Shown: positions 44,824-53,476, counted from the stretch's first letter. The stretch is 64,000 nucleotides of DNA from Brachybacterium phenoliresistens (GCF_000576425.1 NZ_KK069993.1:97999-161998); one strand, 5' to 3'. Made by a program: numbers and translations. Notes: a model not told the origin generated them from the letters alone.

Positions 44824-44865
44824 TTAGCGCGAATCTGCGGTAAGTCTGGCGCCGAGCTTAGCGCG
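44824..44865. promoter_or_regulatory. Candidate NrtR operator: repeated TTAGCGCG
   Basis: TTAGCGCG occurs twice as a direct repeat (44824-44831 and 44858-44865) in the gap between the divergent hydrolase and NrtR genes. The spacing is 34 bases, about three helical turns. NrtR-type regulators usually bind in such divergent gaps. The repeat does not obviously match published NrtR boxes, so this is a proposal. Confidence 0.35.
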
Positions 44866-44872
44866 TTCTTGC

Positions 44873-44878
44873 TTGAAT
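44873..44878 (+). promoter_or_regulatory. -10 box (TTGAAT) for leaderless nrtR
   Basis: TTGAAT ends 6 bases before the ATG at 44885, and no Shine-Dalgarno is seen. The spacing equals that of the other leaderless genes in this window. Confidence 0.4.
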
Positions 44879-44884
44879 GTCCCC

Positions 44885-45487
44885 ATGGACCCGATCGACC
44901 GGCCGCTGACCGACTATCCGCGCCCCTCCGTCGCCGTGGACACGGCGGTGCTCACCGTGCGCGGCGCGGAGCTGTACGTCGGGCTGGTCCCGGGCCGGCC
45001 GCGATTGCCCGGCGCCTTCCTGCACGAGGGCGAGACGCTCGCGGGCGCCGTGCGCCGCTCGCTCGCGCAGAAGGCGGGACTCGAGGGCGTCGCGCCCGCG
45101 CAGCTGCATGTGTTCGATGCTCTGGATCGCGACTCCCGCGGCTGGGTGCTGTCGGTGGCGCACGTGGTCGTCGTCCCGGCGGAGTCGACCGGCGCCCTCG
45201 AGCTGGTCCCGACATCGGCCGCGACCGGCCTGGACTTCGACCACGACGCGATCGTGGAGCAGGCGGCCCGTTGGATCCGCGACCGCTACGTCGATCACCC
45301 GGACCCGGAGCACCTGCTGGGCCCCGAACTCACCCTGCGCGACCTGCGGCGCGTGCATGAGGCGGTGCACGGCGCGGCGCTGCAGCCGGACACCTTCCGC
45401 CGGGCGATGCTCCCCCGGCTCGAGCCCACCGGGCAGCGGCGGCGCGGGGATGTCGGGAAGCCGGCGCAGCTGTTCCGGCGGCGGTAA
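44885..45487 (+). CDS. nrtR: NrtR-like regulator with degenerate Nudix domain
   Basis: A 200-residue protein with an N-terminal Nudix fold and a C-terminal winged helix. The Nudix box is GAFLHEGETLAGAVRRSLAQ, then KAGL: the catalytic REUXEE glutamates read RSLAQK, so hydrolysis should be lost, as expected for an NrtR sensor. The C-terminal part (LTLRDLRRVHEAVHGAALQ, then FRRAMLPRLEPTG and KPAQLFRRR) is the typical NrtR DNA-binding domain. NrtR represses NAD salvage or synthesis genes and lets go when ADP-ribose binds. Here the obvious target is the divergent ADP-ribosylglycohydrolase. The start at 44885 is preferred over a TTG at 44873, which forms the -10 box. Confidence 0.85.
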   Translation: MDPIDRPLTDYPRPSVAVDTAVLTVRGAELYVGLVPGRPRLPGAFLHEGETLAGAVRRSLAQKAGLEGVAPAQLHVFDALDRDSRGWVLSVAHVVVVPAESTGALELVPTSAATGLDFDHDAIVEQAARWIRDRYVDHPDPEHLLGPELTLRDLRRVHEAVHGAALQPDTFRRAMLPRLEPTGQRRRGDVGKPAQLFRRR

Positions 45488-45601
45488 GCAAGATGGCAGC
45501 CAGCGTCGGATACATATCTCGACCAACCTTAAACGTTACCCGCCAAAATTTTGACCCCACAGACAGGCCGCCCGCCATCTATCGGGGCCAGAGATCGTCG
45601 G

Positions 45602-48016
45602 TCAACACGACTCAGAAACGGCCACACCCGCAAGTAACTTCTTTACGTTTGACAAGATTGACTTAGTTGTCAATGCCTTGCCAGAACAGCCTAGAAGATA
45701 TTCGACAACACTCAGCGCCTTGGGCCCCTGCGCCGCACGGAGTGCGACTTTTAGATCTTCCAGCGCGGTATCCATTACGCGCACACCAGCCCCAGCTTCC
45801 GCAAAGGATATACCCAGAGCATACAAGTCGGCGCCTGCGTCCCAGCGAACGCCAGTAGGTGGCGAGTAACCTGGCGTTGCCGAAACGGTTAGGACAGGAT
45901 CCCCAACCTTGGAAGATATATTAAAATCGAAAAGCACAGGACCTCGAGCTTTAGTGACGATAATATTCTCGGGCTTGATGTCCCGATGGACGTATCCGAA
46001 CTTTGACTGATTCCAGTTGAGAAAATCTTCGTAGTTCATCTCACTGTTGGGTGGCCCTATCGAACTTGGATGGAGTGCGGCAAGCGCATCGAGCGTTTGC
46101 GTGAGCCAACTTTGCCACTCCGAAAACGATGGCCTGTAGTCGGCGTTACAGTAGTCAGAAAGCGAACGCCCCTTGAGCAATTCCATAATCAAGCACGGAT
46201 GGCCGTCTTCGCTAGCTACGACATGATAGAACCTAACGATATTTGGATGCTTAAACTCGCGAAGTACTTCCACTTCTCTAGCCACCCGTGCGGCATTAGA
46301 GCTAGTGAAAGCCTTCAGAGCGCGCTCTTCTCCAATGCCATTGATAACTCGGTACACTTCCGAGAATCCGCCGTGAGAGATTGGTTCGAGGACTTCCCAG
46401 TCCTCAATGCGGTCACCGACATTGTACCGAAAGTCCTTGATTGCACGTGGCTCTCTATTTGCGAGCTTTTGGATCCTAGCCTGTAGCAGTCCGATCCTTA
46501 CGGTAGGGGGGTCGCCGGCTGTCACGAGACCATAATTAACCAAGCGTCGATATTCCTTGGGGAACTCAACCGCGAATTGCTTGAATGCATACAGATGCCC
46601 TTTTGCGAGGTCTTCCAACAGATTCGATTCATCGGGATATTGTGCGGCGAGCGACGTTAACATCTGATCAATCAGCGAACCCGAATTTTGTTGGACGAGA
46701 TCGCTGGCGTCACGAATGTCGTCCCTCCCGATCTCAACAAGCCCCTCATCGCTGTCGCGCACGGAGTGCATCGCGCTACCCAGTGATCGAATCAACGCCG
46801 GATGTCCGCCAGTGCTTCTATATGCAGATGCTAAGACTTCGGCATCAAATTCCATTCCCGCGAGGCGGCCCAGTGAAGTTAGCATATCGCTAGAATCTTT
46901 AGACGACAATGGACCCAAGTAGTGCACACGCAAGTAATTGAACATTGGGTTATCTTTGCCGTCAATGTAACCCATTTCTGCACATTGTGGACTCGTTCCG
47001 CCGACCACTATCCTTAGCCGTCCAGGCGTTTGCTGATCAAGTCCTCTCAAGACTCTCCAGAACCTCAGGAAGCCTGCAGAAGATCCTTCTAACATTCGCT
47101 CGATCTCGTCGATCAAAAGACACACTGGACGTCGAGCTTGATTGGCAATTCGGGATAAATCATTTGCGAGCCATTCCCATATCAATTCGCGATCTGAAAT
47201 ATCACCAAAGGTGTCGTACGCTCCAAGAAGGCGAAATTCCCCAATCTTTCTAATATCCCTGTGGGAAGCAAAGATGCTTTCGCCTAGCGCCCATGCCGAA
47301 TACTCGGGCGAACCGTTAATTGACACCGTCCATTGAAGGTCCATCCGCGCCACGTAAACTCGAGCGGAATTCTGTAGTTTATCATGAAGGCGATTTAGTA
47401 GACTGGTCTTTCCTGATTTGCGAAGTCCAAATATTCCAAGCTGCGAGGTACCCGACTCGATCTCGGCTACAATGCTATCTATCTGATCTCTTCTCCCGAA
47501 AAAGTCTGCAGACCGGACAACGGCGCCCGCAAGGTCAAACGGGTCACGGGAAAACAACCTAGAATCTAGCAATTGGGTCAACTCTTTTGAGTCTAGGTCG
47601 TCGAACGTCAGATGGACTATCGTCTGTGACTCTCCAGACTCCACTTCCAGTGCACTCCGGTCTGCCCGCGCGTACCGGGAGACGAGCACAGTGAACATGC
47701 TGCTCAGTCGAGTGCCGTATTCTTCACGAACGCTTCGAATCTTGTTCGTATCTCGGGCCGAAAATGTCGGGTAGGTCGAGCACCAAACCAGCACCTCTCG
47801 ATCGATCCCGTACCTAGCCTTCGCTCGGCGGTCGGGCTTTATGAAGACACCGAAAGTCTCTCCAGATTCCCTGTCTCGCGATCGCTCCGTTTCGTATAAG
47901 TATTCGATTGAGAATCCGGAGTTCTCGATCGCGTTGATCAGCTTGGCCCGATATCTATCCGGTGCCGGCCCGCCTGCATATTCAAAACGTTTGAGTTCGA
48001 TCCCCTGGAGCGCCAT
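45602..48016 (-). CDS. NTPase (AAA/STAND-like) fused to a serine/threonine protein kinase
   Basis: An 804-residue protein. Residues 1-150 form a domain I do not recognise (IKPDRRAKARYGIDREVLVW and LSSMFTVLVSRYARADRS); a degenerate nuclease or sensor fold is possible. Residues 170-450 are an NTPase: FFGRRDQI linker, Walker A GLRKSGKTS (197-205), Walker B CLLIDEIERM with DE at 303-304, then TGGHPALIRSLG. Residues about 540-790 are a kinase: GGFSEVYRV, lysine in ALKAF near 565, HRDIKPENIIV near 675, and DFN in place of DFG. The frame is intact with clearly lower GC than its surroundings. It stands alone, and a TAGGAT box 6 bases before the ATG implies a leaderless transcript. Role likely immune or signalling, by analogy to STAND defence ATPases and kinase-based abortive systems. 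Confidence 0.82.
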   Translation of the reverse strand: MALQGIELKRFEYAGGPAPDRYRAKLINAIENSGFSIEYLYETERSRDRESGETFGVFIKPDRRAKARYGIDREVLVWCSTYPTFSARDTNKIRSVREEYGTRLSSMFTVLVSRYARADRSALEVESGESQTIVHLTFDDLDSKELTQLLDSRLFSRDPFDLAGAVVRSADFFGRRDQIDSIVAEIESGTSQLGIFGLRKSGKTSLLNRLHDKLQNSARVYVARMDLQWTVSINGSPEYSAWALGESIFASHRDIRKIGEFRLLGAYDTFGDISDRELIWEWLANDLSRIANQARRPVCLLIDEIERMLEGSSAGFLRFWRVLRGLDQQTPGRLRIVVGGTSPQCAEMGYIDGKDNPMFNYLRVHYLGPLSSKDSSDMLTSLGRLAGMEFDAEVLASAYRSTGGHPALIRSLGSAMHSVRDSDEGLVEIGRDDIRDASDLVQQNSGSLIDQMLTSLAAQYPDESNLLEDLAKGHLYAFKQFAVEFPKEYRRLVNYGLVTAGDPPTVRIGLLQARIQKLANREPRAIKDFRYNVGDRIEDWEVLEPISHGGFSEVYRVINGIGEERALKAFTSSNAARVAREVEVLREFKHPNIVRFYHVVASEDGHPCLIMELLKGRSLSDYCNADYRPSFSEWQSWLTQTLDALAALHPSSIGPPNSEMNYEDFLNWNQSKFGYVHRDIKPENIIVTKARGPVLFDFNISSKVGDPVLTVSATPGYSPPTGVRWDAGADLYALGISFAEAGAGVRVMDTALEDLKVALRAAQGPKALSVVEYLLGCSGKALTTKSILSNVKKLLAGVAVSESC

Positions 48017-48022
48017 GGAGCG

Positions 48023-48028
48023 ATCCTA
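48023..48028 (-). promoter_or_regulatory. -10 box (TAGGAT) for leaderless NTPase-kinase
   Basis: On the minus strand TAGGAT ends 6 bases before the ATG at 48016. No ribosome-binding site is present, so transcription likely starts at the codon itself. Confidence 0.55.
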
Positions 48029-48083
48029 GCCCAAAAGCGAGTGGTTGTCCGATGATCGCCACCATGTGTGCGTTGACAACTCT

Positions 48084-48212
48084 CTAGTCCACCAGACAGT
48101 AGTCTTCGGGCACACCAAACGCCTCCCTGTGCTTCTCGTACCGACGAGACAGCGGCCGGACGTGGTCGGCCGTCCGAATCTCGACGGCGTGGACTTCCTG
48201 CGCCAGGCAAAC
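48084..48212 (-). pseudogene. Possible orphan C-terminal gene fragment
   Basis: A minus-strand frame ending at 48084 reads LAQEVHAVEIRTADHVRPLS, then RRYEKHREAFGVPEDYCLVD. The composition is like a natural globular protein tail and unlike the arginine-rich shadow frames nearby. It has no start and lies against the front of a dead dehydrogenase gene. I cannot name its family, and it may be chance. Confidence 0.25.
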
Positions 48213-48234
48213 TCTGCCCGTGGTCTTTCCCCCA

Positions 48235-48957
48235 TGCCCACCATCGCGATCATCGGCGCCGGGCTCCAGCTCAGCCATGCCATCGGCAGGACCATCGCCG
48301 TAAGCGGAGGCTTCGACGTGGCGCTGGTCGCGTGACGCGCCTCGCAGCTCGCGGCCATGACCGACCAGCTCCAGCGCGAGGGCATCTCGGCCGCCGGCTT
48401 CACGGCCGATGTCACCGACCGGCCCGCTCTGCAGAGAGTGCTGGCGGAGGCGGAGCAGCGCTTCGGCCCCATCGACGTCCTGGAGTACTCCCCCGCCCCG
48501 ACCCTGGCCGACCTCGCGGCGCACCCTTGTCTCCGCCGTGGACCTCACGGTCGAGGCCGCTCTGCCCTCGCTCGAGACCAGCCTGTTCGGCGCGATCACC
48601 GCGATCCAGCAGGTGCTGCCGGGCATGCTCGCGCGGGGCACCGGCACGATCCTCGGCACGAGCGGCGCCGGGTCGGGTCCGATGGTCGGCCCGCAGGTGG
48701 CCAATGCGAACATCGCGAACGCCGCCCTGCGCAACTGGCTCCTGGCCCTGCACGACTCCGTCGCGGAGCGCGGGGTCCACGTCGCCCATGTCGCCATTGG
48801 CGCTCGGATCGGCAGCGGCCGGCCGGCGTCCGCGCCTGAGGCGATCGCCGATCTGTACTGGAGGGCGCACCTCGAGCGCAGCGCGCCGGAGATCTTCCAC
48901 CACGACCTTCCCGAGCAGGACGACGGCCAGCTCGCCGACAAGTTCACGGCCGGCTGA
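48235..48957 (+). pseudogene. Short-chain dehydrogenase/reductase, broken
   Basis: The frame starts MPTIAIIGAGLQLSHAIGRT, a Rossmann NAD(P)-binding start in which the glycine motif is damaged. It continues to FDVALVA, then meets a TGA at 48333-48335; reading through, it goes on in the same frame (RASQLAAMTDQLQREGISAA). Near 48525 one extra base moves the reading to the next frame, which gives DLTVEAALPSLETSLFGAIT, then VLPGMLARGTGTILGTSGAG. The normal catalytic Tyr-x-x-x-Lys is not clear. An in-frame stop, probably CGA to TGA, and a one-base insertion make this non-functional. Confidence 0.8.
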
Positions 48958-49026
48958 GCCCTCGCATCGTCCGCGAGCCTCCGCGACGCGACCCGGCGGA
49001 GCGCGAACTGGGGCGCCGGCGCCCGG

Positions 49027-49032
49027 TAGGGT
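49027..49032 (+). promoter_or_regulatory. -10 box (TAGGGT) for leaderless helicase gene
   Basis: TAGGGT ends 6 bases before the GTG at 49039, without a ribosome-binding site. Confidence 0.5.
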
Positions 49033-49038
49033 CGCACG

Positions 49039-50769
49039 GTGCCCTCCCCTCGCCGAACCACCACCCGTCGCCGCAGGTCCTCGCGCCGGTCCAGGGCGAG
49101 CTCGACGCCGCGGGAGCTGCCGTTCGTCGGCCCGGGCGAGCGGCTGTGGGTGCTGGACGTCCCCTACGGCACGCAGGTCGAGGGCGCCGCCTGGCACCCC
49201 GCGGTGAGGATGCATCTCTACGCCGGCCGCACGCTGCCCGCGCATCTGGCGCCCTATGCCCCCGGCCCGCACACCCTGGGGCGGTTCCTCGAGAACATGC
49301 TCAACCCCGATGATCCTGCGCCCAGTCCCGTGCCGGCCGAGGATCTCGAGCCCCGCCAGCACCAGTACGAGGCGTCCGATGCGATCGCCCAGCGCGCCGC
49401 GGCCGGCGGGCGGCAGTTCCTGCTGGCCGATGAGCCCGGCGTCGGCAAGACGATCTCCGCCGTGCTGGGCGCGAGCGCGGTGGGCGATCTGCGCGGGGCG
49501 CGGCGCGTGCTCGTCGTCGCGGACCGACCCGCCGCGATCACCATCGGGCACTGGTGCCGCACCATCACGGCCCTGGGCGACAGCGGACTCGAGTGGGTGG
49601 TGATCACCTGGGACCGGCTGGAGAAGGTCACCGGCCACACCTGGGACGTGATCATCGCGGATGAGGCGCATGCGCTGCGCCGGACCACGACGAAGCGGTG
49701 GACGCTCTGGGCGCGAATCTCCGGGCACGGCGCGGCGCACGAGAAGGCGCCGTTCGTCATCACCACGACCGCGACCCCGGGCCACACCCCGCTCGAGCTG
49801 CCCTACCTGGCCCCGGCCTACGCCCAGGCGCACGGCGAGAGCATCACGGAGTGGACCTCCGCGGCCCAGCCCGGCGCCGTGTTCGCCGAGGCCCTCGAGC
49901 GCCACGGAGTCGGAATGGAGCGGGGACGCTACGGCGCGACCTGGACCTCCGATGCGCAGCGCCGCGCCGCAGACCTCGCGAGGGTGCGCGGCTGGCTCGA
50001 GGATCAGCAGCCGCCGGCGATGCTCCACCGCGCGGCGCCCTGGGGGCCGGTGCCGATCTCCGGCATGCCGGTGACGCTCACCCCGGCCGAGCGCGCGGCC
50101 TACGAGGCCGAATGGGGCGAGTTCTGCCGCGAAATGGACATCGCCCGGCGGGGCCGCAGCACCGCCAAGGGCCGCGCGGCGCTGCTGCGCTTCCGGCAGA
50201 AGGCCGGGCTGATCCGCGTCGACTCGACGGTCGCGTGGATCGCCCAGCAGGTCGAGGCGGAGCGGCAGGTGGCGTGCTCGGTCGAGTTCGTCGGCACCGC
50301 GGCGGAGCCGATCACGGAGCGGTTGCGGGACTCCGGCCTGGACGTCGCCACGATCTACGGCCAGGGCCGGTTCGACGTCGAGGCCGAGCGGCTCCGGTTC
50401 CAGACAGGTCAGGCGAAGGTCTGCGTGTTCACGACGGTCGCCTCGATCAGCCTGCACGCCGGGGAGACCCTCGCGGGCGGCCGGCAGGCGAGCACCGAGC
50501 CGCGGGTGGGCGTCTTCCACCAGGCCCGCTTCTCGGGGATCGCGGGCCGGCAGGTCACCGGCCGCACCCACCGCGACCACCAGGTCTCCCCCTGGCACAT
50601 CGCCTACGCCCAGGGCACCGTCGAGGAGCAGGTCTCCAAGCTGATGGTCGAGCGCATCGCCGCGGCCTCCGACTCCGTGGGCGGCGACACCGCCGGCCTC
50701 ACCGACCTCGCGCAGCTGCTCGGGGCGGACTGGCTGCCGCCGGAGAGCCTGACGGCGGAGGGCGGCTGA
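49039..50769 (+). CDS. SNF2-like DEAD/DEAH-box helicase, stand-alone
   Basis: A 576-residue superfamily 2 ATPase. After a basic leader and a small front domain (VPYGTQVEGAAWHPAVRMHL) it has EPRQHQYEASDAIA, Walker A DEPGVGKTIS (131-140), motif II DEAH (208-211), and ITTTATPGHTPLELPYL. The second half is short: VCVFTTVASISLHAGETLAG with GRQVTGRTHRDHQ, resembling motif V-VI of phage-type SNF2 proteins. The start GTG at 49039 is supported by the TAGGGT box just upstream. Likely a DNA translocase of phage or mobile-element origin; the substrate is not known. No nuclease domain is visible. Confidence 0.82.
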   Translation: MPSPRRTTTRRRRSSRRSRASSTPRELPFVGPGERLWVLDVPYGTQVEGAAWHPAVRMHLYAGRTLPAHLAPYAPGPHTLGRFLENMLNPDDPAPSPVPAEDLEPRQHQYEASDAIAQRAAAGGRQFLLADEPGVGKTISAVLGASAVGDLRGARRVLVVADRPAAITIGHWCRTITALGDSGLEWVVITWDRLEKVTGHTWDVIIADEAHALRRTTTKRWTLWARISGHGAAHEKAPFVITTTATPGHTPLELPYLAPAYAQAHGESITEWTSAAQPGAVFAEALERHGVGMERGRYGATWTSDAQRRAADLARVRGWLEDQQPPAMLHRAAPWGPVPISGMPVTLTPAERAAYEAEWGEFCREMDIARRGRSTAKGRAALLRFRQKAGLIRVDSTVAWIAQQVEAERQVACSVEFVGTAAEPITERLRDSGLDVATIYGQGRFDVEAERLRFQTGQAKVCVFTTVASISLHAGETLAGGRQASTEPRVGVFHQARFSGIAGRQVTGRTHRDHQVSPWHIAYAQGTVEEQVSKLMVERIAAASDSVGGDTAGLTDLAQLLGADWLPPESLTAEGG

Positions 50770-50824
50770 TCGGTCGCGGCCTCCGCATCCGGCCCGCCGC
50801 GGCGGCTCGCCCGTCGCGGGCCCT

Positions 50825-51427
50825 TCAGATCCACCCCCGCTCCTCCGCCATCGCCACGGCCTGGCGCCGGTTCTCCACGCCCAGCTTCCCGAGGGCGGCG
50901 GAGATGTGGTTGCGCACCGTGCCCGGGGCCAGGTGCAGGGTCTGGGCGATCTGCCGGGTGCTCTCGCCGTGGCGGCCGGCGCGCAGCACGTCGAGCTCGC
51001 GGGCGGTCAGGGGCGGGCGCGCGTCGCTGAGAGCATCGGCCGCGACCTCGGGGTCGACGTAGCGGGCGCCGCCGGCGACGCGGCGGATCACCGCGGCGAC
51101 CTCGTCCGCGCCGCGGGACTTGGGCAGGAAGCCGGCCGCGCCGGAGGCCAGGGCCCGCCGCAGCACGCCGGGCCGTGCGTGACGGGTGACGATCACGCAG
51201 CGGGTGGCGACGCAGCGGCGCAGCTGCTCGGCGACCTCGACGCCGTCGAGCTTCGGCATCTCCAGGTCCAGCAGGCACACATCGGGCACCAGCCGCCGGG
51301 CCTCGGCGACGGCGGCCTCGCCGTCGGCGCACTCGGCGACGACCTCGATGTCGGGCTCCAGGCCCAGCAGGGCGGCCAGCGCCGAGCGGATCATGCCCTC
51401 GTCATCGGCCAGCAGCACGCGGATCAT
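50825..51427 (-). CDS. NarL/LuxR-family response regulator
   Basis: A 200-residue response regulator. The receiver domain has acidic residues Asp8-Asp9, phosphorylation site Asp54 in LLDLEMPKLDG, and the conserved lysine in FLPKSRG. The C-terminal LuxR helix-turn-helix is LTARELDVLRAGRHGESTRQ, then APGTVRNHISAALGKLG. Its ATG overlaps the stop of the histidine kinase gene (ATGA at 51424-51427). The pair resembles DesKR/LiaSR-type systems that watch the cell envelope. A possible target is the divergent membrane-protein gene at 52806. Confidence 0.93.
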   Translation of the reverse strand: MIRVLLADDEGMIRSALAALLGLEPDIEVVAECADGEAAVAEARRLVPDVCLLDLEMPKLDGVEVAEQLRRCVATRCVIVTRHARPGVLRRALASGAAGFLPKSRGADEVAAVIRRVAGGARYVDPEVAADALSDARPPLTARELDVLRAGRHGESTRQIAQTLHLAPGTVRNHISAALGKLGVENRRQAVAMAEERGWI

Positions 51428-52650
51428 CGGCCCTCCCCCGCGACGTCGGGCACCGTGACGGTCACGGTGAAGGCGCCGCCGTCCCGGCGCACCGCGAGGG
51501 TGCCGCCCGCCTCGGCGACGCGGCGGCCGATGCCCTCCAGGCCCGTGCCCCGGTCGATGACGCCATCGGCGGGGTCGGCGGGAGCATCGGCCACCAGGTC
51601 GTTGGCGATCTCGTAGCGCCAGGTCCCCGCCTCGCGGGCGAGGGCGAGGCGGGCCCATCGGCCGCCGCCGTGGCGCAGCGCGTTGGTGGTGGTCTCCCGG
51701 ATCACCGGGCCCAGCACGTCCGCCGGGGCGAGGGACGCCTCGGCGTGGACATCGGACTCGATGCGGGCGCCGGCGGCGCGCAGCAGGTCGGCGGCGTTGG
51801 CGACCTCGTCGCCCAGCGGCACGGAGCGGAAACGGGCGGCGAGGTCGCGGGTGCCCTGGCGGGCCTCGTCGACGCTGCCGCGCGCGGCCCGCAGCTGCGC
51901 CATCCCCGCCTCGGGGTCACGGGGCATGAGCCGCTCGGCCAGCTCCAGCTGCAGCGCGATGACCTGCAGATGGTGGCCCTGCAGATCGTGCACGTCGGTG
52001 GCCAGGTGCAGACGCTCCTGGGTGGCGGCGAGCTTCGCCTCCGAGGCCCGGGCGCGGTCCAGGCGCACCACCACGTCCCACCACCACAGGGAGGAGACGG
52101 ACACGGGCGGAAGGATCACGACCAGCGAGACCATCTGGTACCAGCGGTCCGCCACCTGATCGGCGATGGCCTGCCGGGTGTCGATCGCGGCGAGCGCGAT
52201 GAGCAGGACGGTCACGGCGAGAACGACCCGCAGCCGCACGCCGGCGGGCCAGTTCAGCAGCACGAGCATCTGCAGCAGCGGCATCGCCGCGAGGGTCCAC
52301 GACCCCGTGGTGAGGCCGAGCGCCGCGCCGAACAGCAGCGAGGCCGCCAGCGGCAGCGCGGAGCGGGGCCAGCGCAGCAGCGGCGTCGAGGCGCTGCGGT
52401 GGCGGTAGTCGGCCAGCGGGATCAGCCCCGCCGCCACCCAGGCGAGGCCGCAGGCGGAGAGCCCGAGCACGGCCGCCGGCCGCGCCTCCCGGGCGGCGAG
52501 CTCCGCCGTGGACAGCAGCACCACCATCAGCTCGAAGAAGACGACGCCGCCGGCCACGTACCACCAGGTCGCGGTGACGCTGCGGCGCAGCGGCAGGCCC
52601 CGGCGCAGGGCCTCCGCGGCCTGTGCGTCCGGTGGGGGCAGCTCGCTCAT
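51424..52650 (-). CDS. Membrane sensor histidine kinase (HisKA_3 type)
   Basis: A 408-residue sensor. Residues about 30-170 carry five or six membrane helices with almost no outer loops, so it probably senses the membrane itself. The phospho-acceptor histidine is in ATDVHDLQGHHLQVIALQLE. The ATPase end has IRETTTNALRHGGG (N box) and GTGLEGIGRRVAEAGG (G box). The start at 52650 is chosen because it is the first methionine before the conserved part. No Shine-Dalgarno is found; TGTACC 8 bases upstream may be the -10 box. The longer frame adds eight residues only. Confidence 0.9.
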   Translation of the reverse strand: MSELPPPDAQAAEALRRGLPLRRSVTATWWYVAGGVVFFELMVVLLSTAELAAREARPAAVLGLSACGLAWVAAGLIPLADYRHRSASTPLLRWPRSALPLAASLLFGAALGLTTGSWTLAAMPLLQMLVLLNWPAGVRLRVVLAVTVLLIALAAIDTRQAIADQVADRWYQMVSLVVILPPVSVSSLWWWDVVVRLDRARASEAKLAATQERLHLATDVHDLQGHHLQVIALQLELAERLMPRDPEAGMAQLRAARGSVDEARQGTRDLAARFRSVPLGDEVANAADLLRAAGARIESDVHAEASLAPADVLGPVIRETTTNALRHGGGRWARLALAREAGTWRYEIANDLVADAPADPADGVIDRGTGLEGIGRRVAEAGGTLAVRRDGGAFTVTVTVPDVAGEGR

Positions 52651-52805
52651 GCCGCCACGGTACAGCCGTGACAAAAGTCAGGGATCACCTGGGTGTTCCG
52701 CCCGCACGGCGGTGACGCGACGACACTGCCGCGCGGCGCGCGCGAGGAGTGGACTGGAGCCATCACCCCGGGACCCTCCCGGGACCACGACTCCAGGAGC
52801 TCCGC

Positions 52806-53390
52806 ATGAGCATCATCGACCACCTCCAGAACCTGTTGGGCATGCTCCCCGACCCCCTGCAGCCGCTCGTCTCCGCGCTCGCGGGGATGATCCCCTTCGT
52901 CGAGGGCGAGGGCGGCGCGGCGATCGGGATCCTCGGCGGCGTCCCGCCGGTGCTCGCCGCTCTCGCGGCGATGGCCGGGAACTTCCTCATCGTGGCCGGG
53001 CTGGTCATGGCGAGCTCCGGGGCGCGCGAGGCCGTCGTCACCCGCCGCGGCGCGCGCACCCCGGTCGCCGTCGGCGGGGCCGGCTCCCGGGCCGGTGCGG
53101 CCGATGGATTCGATCCGGCCGACGGGGCCGATCTGCTCCCCGCGCCCCAGCCCGTGAACCCGCGCAAGGCCGCCCGCCGTGAGAAGTTCCAGCGCGCCTA
53201 CGAGCGCTTCGGCGTCCCCGGCGTGAGCCTGCTGGGCCCGCTGCTGCTGCCCACCCATTTCACCGCGACGATGCTCGCCGCGACCGGGGTGCGCAAGGGC
53301 TGGATCCTGCTGTGGCAGGGCATCGCGATCGTCGGCTGGACGACGCTGACGGCGCTGATCATCACCGGGGTGATCTCGGTCGTGCAGTGA
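52806..53390 (+). CDS. Small multidrug export family membrane protein
   Basis: A 194-residue membrane protein. IPFVEGEGGAAIGILGGVPP near 35 and the second repeat-like block FGVPGVSLLGPLLLPTHFTA, then GWILLWQGIAIVGW near 165, are the marks of the small multi-drug export (PF06695-like) family. A hydrophilic, glycine- and alanine-rich loop of about 60 residues lies between the two membrane halves. The start has AGGAG 6 bases upstream. It is divergent from the two-component genes, which may regulate it. Transport activity is assumed from the family name and is not shown. Confidence 0.7.
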   Translation: MSIIDHLQNLLGMLPDPLQPLVSALAGMIPFVEGEGGAAIGILGGVPPVLAALAAMAGNFLIVAGLVMASSGAREAVVTRRGARTPVAVGGAGSRAGAADGFDPADGADLLPAPQPVNPRKAARREKFQRAYERFGVPGVSLLGPLLLPTHFTATMLAATGVRKGWILLWQGIAIVGWTTLTALIITGVISVVQ

Positions 53391-53413
53391 CCGCCGCTGC
53401 GGCTGATGCCGCG

Positions 53414-53455
53414 CGGGGCGGGCGGTGGGGAGAGGTCCCCATCGCCCGCCCCGCG
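53414..53455 (+). terminator. Very strong hairpin terminator
   Basis: A 19-base-pair stem with one G-T pair and a GAGG loop. The left arm starts GCGGGGCGGGCG and the right arm ends CGCCCGCCCCGC. It lies 23 bases after the small multidrug export gene and just before the next promoter. No T-run follows. Confidence 0.8.
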
Positions 53456-53464
53456 TCGCGGTCA

Positions 53465-53470
53465 TAGGCT
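53465..53470 (+). promoter_or_regulatory. -10 box (TAGGCT) for leaderless membrane-protein gene
   Basis: TAGGCT ends 6 bases before the ATG at 53477. It lies only 9 bases after the preceding terminator hairpin. Confidence 0.5.
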
Positions 53471-53476
53471 CGACGC

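Noticed and set aside
45667..47562. Several short plus-strand frames inside the NTPase-kinase region
   Set aside because: They are antisense to conserved kinase and NTPase motifs, have no ribosome sites and match no family. The lower GC of the gene simply leaves varied shadows.
49698..51062. A 454-codon plus-strand frame across the helicase end
   Set aside because: It is out of frame with the helicase motifs and has the arginine- and proline-rich look of a shadow frame.
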